Below are positions 34,301-48,163 of a stretch of 64,000 bases of DNA, in pieces (positions within the stretch are counted from its first letter, which is position 1; the number at the start of each line of letters is the position of its first letter). The position numbers and the translations under genes were made by a program. The stretch is from Puffinus mauretanicus. Its lineage: Eukaryota; Chordata; Aves; Procellariiformes; Procellariidae. Under the pieces are notes generated by a model that was not told the DNA's origin, did no database searches, and worked only from the letters and a program-made list of their open reading frames with translations. The stretch spans positions 186,001 through 250,000 of the forward strand of contig JAJKFH010002859.1 in the NCBI GenBank assembly GCA_023333565.1, given 5' to 3'.

Positions 34301-37300
34301 CTGAGTGGAAGGAGTAGCCTTGTGGCTGTGTCTTTTTGTGGGTAATTTGGCCCGGAGTAGGAGCAGAAACTCCCAAACTGTCTAGGTAAGGCTTTATGAA
34401 GATCACCACCAGTGTAAGTAGGCACACTTCATAAAAATTTAACACAAACATGACAGTTACATGCATTATGTATCAGTATCTGTTGGAACTTTTCCATGTT
34501 AAGACCTTTCCTCAAATCTCAAATTAAAATGTCCAGCATCTCAGCAAAGCTTATTAACTCAGCCATTGTTGCCAAGTGACTTCAAGACCAGAGGCATCTC
34601 AAGGTCAGCAGCTCAGCAGAAGCGGAGGGAGCTCTTATCTCATCTACCTGCAGATATTCAATCTACTGTCTGTGGAAAGGGTAAAATGTAAAAGATACAG
34701 GCCGAAGAGGAAGACTATAGTCAACTCTGTGGCTATACCTTAAATCAGCAGAGTTCCTTGAACGTACAGGGATTTACACCAGTAAAAAGTAACCCAGGTG
34801 CTTTTGGACCCCCTGTTCCAAACAGTGTATGCAGAATATATATCTGTTGTGGTCTAAGAATGGGAACCCCACCTGCTAGCTATGCAAGACCATTTGTCTG
34901 TTCAAAAATAGAAAGGAAAGGAAAAAGCAAGGCAATCGGAAGATTAGGAGTCTTGACTTTCCAGAGACTTAACATGCTTGTGTATATTTAAGATGGGAAC
35001 TTTGCCCATTTTGAAGTGCTTCTAACTCAGGTTGTTATTTCCTTTTAGCTGATATGTCAATGAATCCCTGCAAGATGTAAGATAACATAGCCACTTCGTG
35101 GAAAACTATCTTGAGCGGAAATTTGTGTCTAGGCACTTGGCTGAGTGAGGATTCAACTTCAGTTAATGAAGTTTTTAGAGCTTGATTTGGTAAAGCACTT
35201 GAACTCTACATGATTTAAGTGATTGGTTAAGATGAGAATTAAGTAAGCACTTAAACAGGAGCCTACCTAATTGCAGTCTCAAGCAATTACATATTTTTTG
35301 CTCAAATATCAAAGATTTTCTTAGTGCTCAAAATTGTCATAAAAGATTTGGTTTGTGTATACTATGCAAGTCTATGTCTTTGTTTCAATTAAGAAATAAA
35401 TACACAGCCTAAGGAAGGAGCAAAGGATGTCTAAAGGCTCTACCAATCTTCTCCCTCCCATCCTTCTACTCCATGCTCATGAATGCTTTTAGTCTGTAGT
35501 TCCCAGCCTTTAGGCAAGTCTTAAAGGGAAGGCAGAGAGTTAATCATAGCACGGCATACTGCTCAACATGAGGTGCATGCATTGTCATGTATTGGATGCC
35601 AAGACATACCCCTATTCCTATAAAATATAGCAAGACATCTTCACTGTGGATGCAGAGCAGATGGGGCTTTAGCTTTTCGGTTCTTATTCAAAACAATTCT
35701 TTCACTTTAAAGCATTTGATTTCCAGCCGATTTTCCTTAAAGGAACAGAGGGCTGTATGAAGGGTGTCAGGAACTGTGCTTATAGTTTGAAGGTGGTGTG
35801 GTGAATATAATGCATATTATCGTATTTTAAGATAGCTGAATTTTGGATATTTCCCAATGTTTTGACTAGCGAAACACATGGGATCCTGGTAGGTCCACAT
35901 TATTAATGAGACACATATAAATTGGAAATTTTCCAAAAATAGTATGACTCTGCCTGTCTATTAAGATCTGTCTCCTTCTGAGCCTGGTTGAATTGGAGGT
36001 GGTAGACTTGTATACTTGTCTATGTATATGCATGCAATAAATACTTCAGCTCTCATATAGGTTATTGTTAAGTTGTCAATAGGGTCCCTAGGCCACCCTT
36101 GACTATCAATAGCTACTACTTTAGCTACTTTAAAAAAGTGGGCTTTTTTCCCTTTCTCTTTTTTGCATTCCTTTCTTTCTGAAATAAAAGAGGAGAAAGA
36201 CTGTTCTGGTCAGCAAAATTACCAGATTTACTTTAAAATCATATGCCCTTATTGTGGAAAGAATACTTTAAAAAATGTCTTAAACTAGAACCAGTTTTTA
36301 AATAAATATAATAAACATATAATATAATATATAGTGGTATAGTGTATAGCTCTACCAAGTGAAGGACTTGTGCTGATTTATACTGTATCTGGTCCATCTG
36401 CCCTAACTTCTTCAATCAAAAAGAGTATTTTTTTTGAATGTCTCTGAATCAGACTTTTTTTCCCCTTGCTATTACTATATTTCTGGTTGTTCTTCAAAGT
36501 ATCTGCATCTATATTTTATTAAATATGATAACCTGAGGAAAGAAAAGGAATATCATTGGATGAAATGAGGTCAAGAGTTTCACCAACTGTTCAACAGCCC
36601 ACACAAAAAGATTGTGGGTTGTTGGGGTTTTTTTCGAGTGGGGAGGCTCGGAGAGGTTGAGGGGGCAGGGAATACGCAGATAAGCAGCTTTCTTGAAAAA
36701 AGAAAAAACAGAGGCTTTATCCAATATGTGCAAGTAAGTGTCGAGAGTTGAACAGAAGCTGACCTCAAGTGCTTCCCTGAGGACTGATAGACAATGCAGA
36801 GTGATGCGGACAAAGTGGAACCAGTCACTGGGAGAAGTGGCAGATCCCTGCTGGTAACCCTTCGGACTTTTGCCTTGCCTGCAAATGTAATTTATACCTA
36901 ATCTACCTCAGTGTATTTTGATTGGTATCAAAGACCTACTGTTTAAATTGCTCCAGCTAAACTGTGTCACCTTTATTGGGATCGGTTAGGAAGTTTGTAG
37001 ATTTGAGGGCATTGTAACTACCAGAAGGATAGTGGTGACAAATCTCAAAGAATGGAGCCAGAAAATAATGCAAATCTTCAACCTGATCAGCAGTGTAAAG
37101 TGAGAGAAATAAAGAAAAATGTAGGAAGGAGAGGCAGTCAAAATAATGACAAAAACAAAATCTGGAACGCGCTCAGGGAAAAGGAGGGAGATGTCTGGGT
37201 GCAGTGTTATCTGGGAAAAGAACTTTGAATTGCTAAGAAGGGACCTGTCCACTGGGGGGACTTTGTTCATAGACATAGTTTCATCCCGGGCTGAGCCAGA

Positions 37301-38764
37301 TGGGGTTCGTTCTAGTTCAGATGAGTGGGTTTTAAAGTCAGAGCTGGATCCTGAACTGTCTGTCAGCTGGAGAAGTGCTGCCTCCAGTAAGCTCTCCACC
37401 CTGGTACACTTTGCTGGGAGCCATGCCACCCAAACTTGGCTCAGCGGGCAGCTCCTCCTTCCCCTGCCCACTCAAGCACAGAACAAGAAGTCCCCATCCC
37501 TGGAACTGCCTGCGAGTCTGGCAGCTCACTCGTTCCTGCACCTCCCTCCAGCAGCGATTGTTCCTCCCAACAAAAACAACCCACAGGACCACAAATGTTA
37601 GCTTACTGCTTGGTTCTTAAAGGTGATGCTCAATGACAGAATAAGCTTTGTGCTTAAAAAATAGAAATGTCCATCTCACAAAAACAGTCCCAATGAACAA
37701 TAACATTATTGATATTCTTCAAAGCGTAAAGGCTGAAAAGAGAAAACATGAAGCATTGCAACATCTACTCCTGAATGGCTTTCAGGTCGCAATTGAAGGA
37801 CTGGAGCAGTGTGATAGCTAGTGCCAATACTCCTCACTCCATGACCTCTCTGCATATCATGCAGAAAGTTCCAAGTTTGTTAGGTTGTAAGGTACTATAC
37901 TTTTTTTTGTTTACAAGGTCTTGAAGTATTCAGCAGAATCAGTGGAAAGATTCCTTGCTGATTGCAATGGGCTTGGATCAGCCCCCCCGCCCCAAAAAAA
38001 AAAGAAGAAAACAAGAGATTATATCAACATCAAATCTAAAGCCAATGAAGAGGAAAAAATCTATAAGCACTTACCTACAACAGGTACAATGTTAACAAAA
38101 TTTTGAAAATGCAATCAATTTTAAAAGATAAATATAACTAGAGCTCTTTCAGTAGTTTTATGCCGTTATCTACAGGGCCATAAACGTTGCACTTGGTTTC
38201 TGTCTCATGCAAGACTTTGAAGAAGAGGTAGTGCTTTGCAGCATACAAATCACTAGAAAAAAGATCCAAGATAGAATAAAATAAGCTTGAAATGATTCTC
38301 TAGATGGAGATGCAGTTTTTGCCTGCAGCATTAATATATTACAGTTTGGCATCTCTAAAATATAGCTGTGAAGAACGCTGTGAACCTGCTAATTAATAAG
38401 ACTCTCTCCCTCAGACATTTCATTAACCTAAACTTTTTAGTTTTCTGTAGATTGAATGCATGCATGCCTGTTTTTAACCTTTGTACAATGGCTCCTAATG
38501 TTATAATTAATTTATTCCCACTAGGAAGAGGAGAATATTGGGTTATAGAAGTAATTCAAAATGAGTCATGCATAATTTATACTGATCAATATTGTTGAGT
38601 ATAATATTTTATTTTCTCTGATGACTTTTCATTTTATAGAAATAATGTATTGTCAAAAATACAGAACTCTAATGTTTACTTTATCATTTAGCTTTAAACA
38701 ATACACAGGCAAATATTTAGAAGGGTCCAGAGGAGACGTGAACATAAAGAATTAAAAATAACTT

Positions 38765-38808
38765 GCTTGCCCAGGTATTTTTGCTTGCCCAGGTATTGCT
38801 TGCCCAAT
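38765..38808. repeat. Short imperfect tandem repeat around gcttgcccaggtatt
   Basis: The core gcttgccca occurs three times with spacings of about 18 and 15 bases; the first two copies also share ggtatt. Small, probably neutral. Confidence 0.8.
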
Positions 38809-41800
38809 TATCCAGACTATGTCTAGTATCTTCTAACAGCACCCTACGTGGATGCCTTTTTATCTATGTAGCACAAAAACTGAATCTGGGGTTTTCTGCA
38901 GAGAGGTCACTTCTGATCCTTCCATTGCACATCTGCCTGGAAGGTGAGAAAAATCAGCTGAGAATATTATCCAAGAGCTGGAAAAAGTCAGATCATGTGC
39001 ATGGTGGGGATGGAGTAATGACTACACAGAGTTTCTTTTGACCCTGGCACTCTATCACTGCTAAGGGCCAGTTTCACTCCTCACTTTCCCAACCTAGACA
39101 GAAGAGGAGGGTCAGAAGAGGAGCATGTTTGACAATTCACACTGGACTGTTGAACTCTGGGGGATTGAAAGGGAGCAAGGGGGAAATTTTCCCTTCGCAG
39201 ACACTGGGCTGGTCAAGTTTCTTTGTTTTGTTCTGCTTTGCTTTTTCTCCACCCGTATCCACAGCAGGTGAAGAACCACAAGGGTTTGGTTATCTGATAA
39301 ACCGGGCTGGAAATGGGCTGGCAGGAAGAGGGTGAAGGGCATCAAAATACCTCTTCTCTGTGAGGCCGCAGGGTAACAAATAACAGTCATCGGCTCTCCT
39401 TCCACTTTTAGCCAAGGAGGGACTGAAGGACTGCCACCATATCAGTGGGCTGATGAGCACCCTCTGAAATAGGTTGGGGCAATCATGGCAGGAACGATTT
39501 ACTGCTGAAAAATGATCCCAGGTTTAACAAAGCTGCAGCCTAATTAAACTATATGTCTTGCATCTTGTCCTTCTTCCCTTTTACCTCATTTTCTTCCTTC
39601 TTGGTGTTATTGCTGATGCCATCACTTTGCAGAGCTCCAGGAGGGGAATTCGCTAGTTTGTTGGCTACCTGCATTCACAGGCACCCAAAGGTTGTGTGTC
39701 GGGTTGCAACGCTGATGCTAGATGAAATGGAAGAAGTACTGTTCTGTAAATAACTCACCTGTGAAAAGCCATCAGTTAATTCACACATCTTTCATTAATG
39801 GTTAAGGTTTTTTCCCTGCAACAGGTGCAGTACTAAATATAAATAGCTGGATACTTCTTCAGCACAGATATCAGTTGATGTGAATTTTACTACTGATTTA
39901 ATTTCTTGTGAAATTAGATTTAAGTCCACATGAGAATGAGGCCTTTATTTAATGGGCAAAGGAGGCAAGAACACTCCCTGGTTGGGAAAATAAAAGATAC
40001 TTCTGTAGCGGGTAGTTGTTTAAGATATGGTAATTAGGAACTTAATATGTTAGTAAAAAGGAATGTGAAGGAGGTGGATTGATACTAGCTAGAAAGGGGG
40101 TGCAGTAACTTTTATTGATGCAGGCTGTTGTTCTCCATGTTTTGCATGCCTACGATCAGGTGAGCCACAGAAAGATTCTCAGTAAATCTCTGTAGGCAAA
40201 ATAAACCCTATTTTTCTTGTTAATGTAGCAGGTTAATATTAAAGTATTTGGATTCAATCTTGGCAGAGAGCAGACCTAAACTTCTTATTTTAAACAATTG
40301 ATTGTAGGTGTTCTTACTCTTTTTTTTCCCCTCCCCCGCCCTGTGGTGTCTTTTGTAAAGTAATTTTTTATGTAGTGCCTATATATTAATGTCATCACAA
40401 CTGGAGAATTTTATAACAAGAATGTTGTTGTTATGGCATCCTTTACCCCGCTCCCTGTCCAGTTTGGTAATAAATCGTTTTTCAGGTATTCAGTTATGCA
40501 CAGACTGTTTTCAATTCATTGTATTTTTCAGTGTGCAAATGGCTTTGGTTTTCCTGCTTTAGTATTCATTTTGTTATTCCCCTTGTGATTGTTCTGGCTT
40601 AATTGGTGTTTATTATATAGTGCACTCCTAATTATATGCTTGCATATTGCAAAGTTTAGGGGTTTGAATGTCTATTACATGCTTATTCTGTAGCTTTTCA
40701 TAAATTTTTTTCAATATGCTTTGACACTGCAGTCATTCCAGAGAATATCATTAAAACTATCCTTAATGTCTTTTAACTTGTTAAGGGTGGCACTTCAAGT
40801 TTGTTTTCTTTCTCATTCTTATTCCATATTTTCTTGCCTAGCAGTTTGGCAAAGTGAAATGAAAATTGCAGAACAACAAGAAGAGTAAGCAAGCCAGTAA
40901 TTATCTACTTTGTATGCCTATGTTGTGAAGTATTCCATCCTGAGTGTTTTGAAGACTTATAGATGCGTGCTTATTCAGAAGTATGTAGGGTTATGAAATT
41001 TTTTCTCAGGAAATGGTCTTATGCCTGCATCAAACTGCTCAATTCAGATCTGTCTCACCTATTTTTTTTTTCCGAGTAATTAAAAATGAAAGAGGCTGAA
41101 AGTCCTGTCTAAGTGATGCTCAAACTATGGTTTCACAACATGGCCGAATTGAATTGGAAAACAGACTGGCCTGAAAATAATAGCAACAAAAGCAGAAAAG
41201 AGCTTTTGCAGACCCAGCTTAGTTCCCAGATGTAGTTTATAGCATACCCTCACAAACAGTCATTCTAACTTAGTTGAGCCCCTGGCTGCTGCGGCTACAG
41301 TTACCTGTCCCAAAGCTAGCTAGTTTCAAGGTCAAGCTACCATAGCTGTTGAATGCACTGTAAGCCTCCTTCGATTTAAGAAATCTCTGCTGTGGTTGGA
41401 GCAGTTTGCAATCTTACCAGTGGAGTCAGACTTTCTGCAGATCAATCTCTTCAGCACTTAAGCTTCCTCGTCCAGCTGCTTTTCTTAAATTGAGAAGCAG
41501 ATCTGAAACATCCCATCTCCACTTCTTTTTTCCCCCTTTCCTCACTGTAATTTATTGCTTTGTAATTTCTGCCAGCACACTGTTAAAGGGGTAAACTGAT
41601 CAATGGAAAAATCTGTGTGGTAAAAATAAGCTAAAAGACATCTCTGAAACATTTTCAACCCAGCAAATTACAGAAATCTCTTTCATTGCACTGACTTCCA
41701 ACCAGTTGTATGGGATAATTTGGGGAAGATGAAATGAAGCAGGAGTATGAGGATGGTCTGGTTTTACTACAAGAAAGAAACATGTTTTAAAGCACACCTT

Positions 41801-44800
41801 TAGTCCATATTTTAGGTTTGTTTTCAAATCATTACAGCTAGATGGTAAATAGTAGGAGTATTGTGAATCAATACAAAGATGCCTGGGTATGTGCCTGTCA
41901 CAGTGTTTTCATTACAGCAGACAGAGCAGGCATATTTCCAAAGAATATAGTAAATCTTCCTGTCTTCTGAGGTGTCTATCCTGAATATTTTCACATTTTT
42001 TTTTCCATCTGAAGATAACATTCAATTGTTCATGTTTGTTTTAGAAAGAGAATATGAGTAACAGAATATTTCAGTTGTTATTATATGTCAGTAGGAGTTA
42101 TTGCTACTCGCATGTCATGTAATAATCGGAAAAGAACATAAATGCAGAAAGAAAACAAAATAAGATTTTAATTTCAGTCTACCATGACATTTCAACATTT
42201 TCTGGAGCAAATTAGAAAATTTACCAGCAACAATTTCCAATTAAAAGAAATAATAAATCTATAGGAATTCTTACTGAAGCCAATATAATTATACATAAAT
42301 ATTTGTTTACTCTAAACACCTTTTCAGCAAGAAAACTGCCACAATATAGCTATGTGTATAAGTAAACAAGAGCATTCAGCAATGATCTCAGAATTTTCCA
42401 GTTCAATATACTTCATTGTGCAAGTATCTATGGTCGGTTGGGTTATCTAAAGCAATCTGGTTATCTATATAACTTATGGTCTTAGACATTTTTCCAAATC
42501 CAGGCCATTGCAGCTAGTAGAGATGACAGTAGATCTACTTTTCCCTGAATTTCACTCTTTCCAGTTGGATTCCTTATTATGTGCTTTATTTGTTAAATAG
42601 ATAGCCTCCATTCCCATGTCCGTGCTTTCCATACGTGAAAGCTTTCACTACCAAAGCACTCTACCCTTCTGCAAACTTCTGTAAAACGAATAGGAATTTT
42701 GTCCAATTGCAAAGCACTGGGAAGGGCTTTAGCTGAATGCTGCATAACAGCTCTTCTTATCTTTCAGACTTCCCAGATTGAACTGCTCTGCAAGAGTTTT
42801 CTTTTTTAAGTTAAAAATGAGCATATAATTTTCATTTTTTCAATTATCTGTAACACACTGGAGGAGTTTTAATTTCTGAAAGAGGAAGAATGCAGAAAAC
42901 TTTTTTTTTTTTAAATTGGCATTCCTTTTATCTTATTAGAGCCATACAGAGTGTTAAAACAAAAGGATCAGAAAATATAAAACAAATTCCAAGAGACTGA
43001 TCATTATAATAGTTTTTTTTGAAGTTGAAGTGCTAAAATTATCAATGCAAGCAATGACTAGCTCTGATTACATCCACTTGTGTTAAGAATGCATAAGCAG
43101 TACAGGTTTATGAACATGAACAGTTTAACTAAGGAAGTTCACATCAGAAGTAATATAGTTGATTCCTTAAATTTCCATGCTTTTGTTTTATCTAGTAGAA
43201 AGACAGACTTTTTAAAAAAAATATTTTTACCTACAGACAAGGAGAATAGATGATAAAGAATGCAGTAGAGCTGGAGAAGAGTTCAGAATTTGGGAGTGTA
43301 GGAAAAATATGATCTATGTAGATACACTATAAATATGCATGCATTTGTGTCTATGGAGAATACCATTCAATGGAAAATGCTGCAGCAAAAGGCAGTGGAA
43401 AAGTCAACAATGTTTAGTTTGTGTAATATTCTTGTATTGTTTCTTCTATAGAGGAAATTCTCCTGTATTCTGGAATGAAGTAGTATGAGTTTGGAAGAAG
43501 GGAGGAATTTGGACTCATTTATAGAAGGCCAGGAAAAAAAAAAATGCAGCATTTTGGGAACATATTCTGATTCTCCCTACTGCTACTGATGATGCCAAGT
43601 TTCCTTTGTTAATGATGGGTTAAGACATGGAAATCATAAGTAACCAAGGGTTTGTAGCATTTTCTTCAGGCTGCTTCCCAGGGCAGTTTTGTGGCAAATC
43701 CTGGCCCATTGACTGTGTTCCTTCCTCATGGTGACACCTGTCAGCAGCCAAAAAATGATATGATTTAGAGCTGCTGAGACACCTGTTATTGCAAGAGCTG
43801 TTGTTTTATGGGATCAGGATGACTGCAGGGAAAAGAGGCAAGGACACTAAAGGTGTTTGCTAAGGAGCATGTACTGTATATGTGTATAGCTAAATGTAAT
43901 AAGCTGTAAGCTGTTTGCCTCCTTTTGTGAATTAATGTACCTGTTCACTGATTTGACTGAGTCAAATCACAGTCCAGGTGTTGTCCCTCCAAGGGGAAAG
44001 ATGCTGTCTTGACGGATGTCTTTTCTGTCCCCTTTGCAAAGGGGCTATTGTGGTTTATAGCAATAGTGCCAGGGTCCCTACATGCTGTCTCCCATTATCT
44101 TCATATGGTCTGTTATGTGTTATTGTAGAAGTTACGTGTAACTATTCGGTAAGAGCATGAAATCATCCTGGTTTCAGGTCCTTGTCCTAGTTTCATATAA
44201 TAGTTTTCATATCAAGCATAACTTTGTTTCAGCAAGCTAATAACATACCTAGAAATACCAGGTGTATATATAATATACTATATATCAAAAAAAGAGTCTG
44301 CAGAGGTGCAGTTACCAGCAAAACAAAAATTTATGTTGCATATGGGTGAGCCATAGGCTTCTATTTGTCAGCCCATGTTAAAGCATAGGCCTCTGTTAAC
44401 CTACAGAGACCTATAGCAAGGCTTTGGTAGTCTTTTACCTGGTTTCAGTGGTGCTTATACCTGGAGTATCACCCTGTTTGCCAACACTGGGAAAAGATTT
44501 TCACCCTCCTAGTCCTGTATCCCTGTATCCAACAGTTGCTTTAGCTAGCTGAGTGAGGAAACTAGATCAAAACAGTGTTTGAGAGGTACCATATTGCTCT
44601 ATATCATTGCTGGTATTTTTTGCCTTGGGAGCCTCATCAGATGCCAAAATTTTCAGAACAGGTTTTTCTGCTCTAGGCTAGGATGATGATAAGGAGCAGA
44701 AACTCCTGAAAGCAGTTCAGATGTCTGTGATTAACACTACATTATCTCCTAGACTTTTTAAGGAATAAGAGGAGATCTCAGTATTGGTCCCCCAAGGAAG

Positions 44801-45779
44801 GAGGGAAGGGCACCCCACCTTTTTTTGATGTAATGCTATCAATGTTTCTATCTAGGACTATCCATAATCGAGGGGGGGAGGGGGTGGTGGAAATGCTAGT
44901 GGTGGAAAGCATTGCCCACTATTTAGGGCAGTGGCCTGGGGATCTAGAAATGAAGATTCAAACTCATGGCCTTGGACAAAGTGTTCCCCTTCCTCTGCCT
45001 CAACTCTCCATCTGTAAAATGAAAAACAATGGTCTTCCTCTACCTCTCAGAGAAGTTATAAATGCATTAAGGCTTGTGAAACACTTCCTATTTAGTGACA
45101 GGGAATGCAGAAGTATAGAAGATAGAGTTCCTTGTGAAAAAAGCTTTTTGCTATTAAGGAATTCTCCTTAGTATTTATTTCACTTCTAACAATCAGTTTT
45201 AGCTGACAGTGTTTAAGTATTAGAGCTTTCAGAGAGGTCTGCTTTTTTTTTTCTTTTTTTATTACAAGTGCTATCAACATTTCCAGGTTAGACCGAGCTG
45301 TGCTAGACTCTATATCAAATTAAAACTTTTACCTTATAAGATTCCTCTGCATCCTCTGCCTTTTGCAGTGATCAAACTTATAACTGGACATACTGTTAAC
45401 AGAGATGACTTACCCCAAAACAAGGTTTGTGAAGGGAACCTTGTCTTCCCCGTCTTCCCACAGACTTGCTAGCTTTCTTGTTACTTGATCATTTGTATTT
45501 TACAGGGAAATATTTTCATGGTTTTACTAGGAGGAAGTTAATCAACACTGGTAATGGGGAAATCAGGCCTGTAGCCATTCCCACCTCGGAGGAGAGAGTG
45601 GCTCACTCAAACCAGCCCTGCTGAGCTGGCAGGAGGGCTCTGCAGTTCCTCACCACCTCTGCTGATTGAGTGCTGTGTTGGGGAGGACGGTGTCATTAAG
45701 TTGTCACAGACAACACAGAATAAAAGCTTTAAAAACCTCATAAAATGCTATACATCAGCTGGTTTCACTTGGGCAAAAA

Positions 45780-46060
45780 ATCAGTGCCCAGGCCCTGAGC
45801 GCCTTGGGGGCTGCCATCAGCCCTGCCCCTGAGCCCTGTTGGGCTGGGCACCACCCTCACCCCGACCTCGTCCCGTCCCAGGGGCTTCCTTCCCTGCCGG
45901 GTTGGGCCCTGCAAGCAGGGCTTGGGGGTGGCCGGGCTGTGGCTGACCCCAGTCACCTTCCCCAGCCTGGCCTTGCTGGAGGCTGAGGCAGGTGGCTGGT
46001 TGGGGAGGGAGGGCACCACAGCCTCTGCCCCCACATTGCCTGGCACGGTTTGAGCCACTG
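45780..46060. other. GC-rich patch in AT-rich surroundings
   Basis: About 280 bp rich in cagccctg/gggctggg-type motifs, open in several frames on both strands, ending 25 bp before the CR1 3' tail. I recognise no gene or repeat family. It may be an old repeat or a GC-rich unique segment. Confidence 0.6.
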
Positions 46061-46085
46061 TGTTTTATACCATTCCCATGAATTA

Positions 46086-46820
46086 TAATCATAGAATCAT
46101 TAAGGTTGGAAAAGACCTCTAAGATCGAGTCCAACCGTCAACCCAACACCACCATGCCCACTACACCATGTCCCTAAGGGCCTCATCTACACGTCTTTTA
46201 AATACTTCCAGGGATGGTGACTCAACCACTTCCCTGGGCAGCCTGGTCCAAGGCCTGACCACTCTTTCAGTAAAGAAATTTCTCCTAATGTCCAATCTAA
46301 ACCTTCCCTGGCGCAACTTGAGGCCATTTCCTCTCGTCCTATCGCTGGTTACTTGGGAGAAGAGACCAACACCCACCTCGCTACAACCTCCTTTCAGGTA
46401 GTGGTAGAGCGCGATGAGGTCTCCCCTCAGCCTCCTCTTCTCCAGGCTAAACAGTCCCAGCTCCCTCAGCCGCTCCTCATCAGACTTGTGCTCCAGACCC
46501 TTCACCAGCTTCGTTGCCCTCCTCTGGACACGCTCCAGCACCTCCATGTCCTTCTTGTAGTGAGGGGCCCAGAACTGAACACAGTATTCGAGGTGCATGT
46601 ACAGGGGCAGGATCACCTCCCTGCTCCTGCTGGCCACACTATTTCTGATACAGGCCAGGATGCCATTGGCCTTCTTGGCCACCTGGGCACACTGCTGGCT
46701 CATGTTCAGCCGGCTGTCGACCAACACCCCCAGGTCCTTTTCTGCCAGGCGGCTTTCCAGCCACTCTTCCCCAAGCCTGTAGCGTTGCATGGGGTTGTTG
46801 TGGCCGAAGTGCAGGACAGA
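46086..46820 (-). mobile_element. CR1 LINE, 5'-truncated 3' end
   Basis: On the minus strand the sequence ends with the CR1 3' UTR: the GGTCTTTTCCAACCTTAATG block followed by the ATTCTATGATT tail. The 5' end is truncated near 46820. CR1 elements retrotranspose by target-primed reverse transcription, are typically 5'-truncated and usually lack target duplications; I saw none here. CR1 is the main interspersed repeat of birds. Confidence 0.95.
46161..46790 (-). pseudogene. CR1 ORF2 C-terminal remnant, 209 open codons
   Basis: Uninterrupted translation of the end of the CR1 reverse-transcriptase ORF, with the conserved blocks [44 protein letters not shown] and [16 protein letters not shown]. 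It lacks the endonuclease and catalytic RT core because of 5' truncation. The absence of stops or frameshifts suggests a comparatively young insertion. The start is arbitrary. Confidence 0.9.
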
Positions 46821-48132
46821 ATGTCACAGACTTCCTTGCAAATAATGTTCCCAAGGGTTTGATAATTTCAGGAGGATATATTCAGCCTGCCTCTTCTTCC
46901 TAGGTAGCAGTGCCTTTATTTTTTTTATTTTTTTAACATATTTCCAAGTAGGGGGGAGATGGCAGCTAGCAGGTGATGAGCAGCTCCTCGGCCCCGTGCG
47001 CCTGTCGCTGGTAGGAGAGATGTGTAGCTCCTGCCACGAGGCATCGGTGCACCGGTGTCGGGAACAGCTCGCTGCAAGGTGCGAACAGCCTGGCTCTGAG
47101 CTCTGGCAGAGACTTAGCAGCCGAGAGCGAGGCCACCTCAGCTACTTGCTGTGATAACACTTTATGGCACGTTCGCTTTCCAAATCCTTTTGGAATCAGA
47201 AGCAAGAATGTTTCCGCACCTCTGTGTGATTACAGAGCTGCTTCTGTAAACAGGTCTAGCAGAAATCATTTCTGATGCTTGCAGGATTTGATGGGTGCTC
47301 TGGTCGCCTCTCACCTGAAATCTTCATGATGGGACGTTATCCGTCGGGAATACTGAATAGGTAAAGTTGTCAGGGTTTGGTCTGGTACCACGTGGATTTA
47401 AATGCTAAATTATATAATCAAATAATGGCTTAAGGCAGTAGGAATTGTTTTGAGAGGATTGTTTTGGGCCATGGAGCCTGTTTTTTTTTTTTTTCCCTCA
47501 TGCTTCAAGATTGTTTGGTAAACTATTTCACACACATGAGGCTTTGTACTGCAGTGGGCACTCAGCTCATCATTTATATGATTAAATAAATAGATCGGAG
47601 ATCCAAATATGCTGAAATGCTGCTCCAAACAATATGCAGTCTAAGACTTGCTATAGAATGAAATAAATGTAAGCCTGTCACTTTAAATATATGGAAGTCT
47701 CTTGACTTTAATGATACAATTGCAAGACTTTCCTACAGCCGCAAAGCACACGACTAATCTGGAGTGAGTCTTTGAAGTGCAAATTGTACGTTTCCCACCA
47801 AACACTTAAAGTAAAAGATGGGAAACATCAATTCACACTACTGACAAAAACAGACTTCAGTTTGTCACAAGAAGAAAGGTTTTAAATTTGCAATTTTCAT
47901 CTACAAGATAAGGTGTTAATGAATTTTATATTTTATCCAGATGGGTATGTAAATTTCTTCTGAACTTTGTTACAGAACTTCTATCGTGCAACGACTGAAA
48001 AGGGTGGAGACTGTAGTCAGTTGAGGGAAAAAACATCTAATTTACCTTGTCATGGTTTTTTTCCTAATTCTTTCATGGATTCTGATATGGGAGCCTTGTC
48101 CAACGCTGTGATTGAAATCAGTGGAAATACTT

Positions 48133-48163
<31 letters not shown>

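Larger units (their letters stand above)
28385..46085. other. Gene-free intergenic region, AT-rich
   Basis: I found no exon chain, RNA gene or recognisable protein in these 17.7 kb. Longer ORFs (30287-30745 on +; 36986-37636 on both strands) lack known motifs and overlap in several frames. Notable small features are an imperfect 15-18-bp tandem at about 38765-38805, a G-rich run at 44870-44892, AT-rich microsatellite-like tracts near 36300-36350 and 44260-44290, and a GC-rich patch at 45780-46060. Conserved regulatory elements may exist but cannot be judged from a single sequence. Confidence 0.55.

Noticed and set aside
46353..46862. 169-codon ORF on the + strand
   Set aside because: It is the antisense shadow of the CR1 ORF2 remnant.
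48133..48157. Poly-T run as the tail of a retrocopy
   Set aside because: No adjacent processed-gene or SINE sequence and no flanking duplication recognised; treated as a homopolymer.
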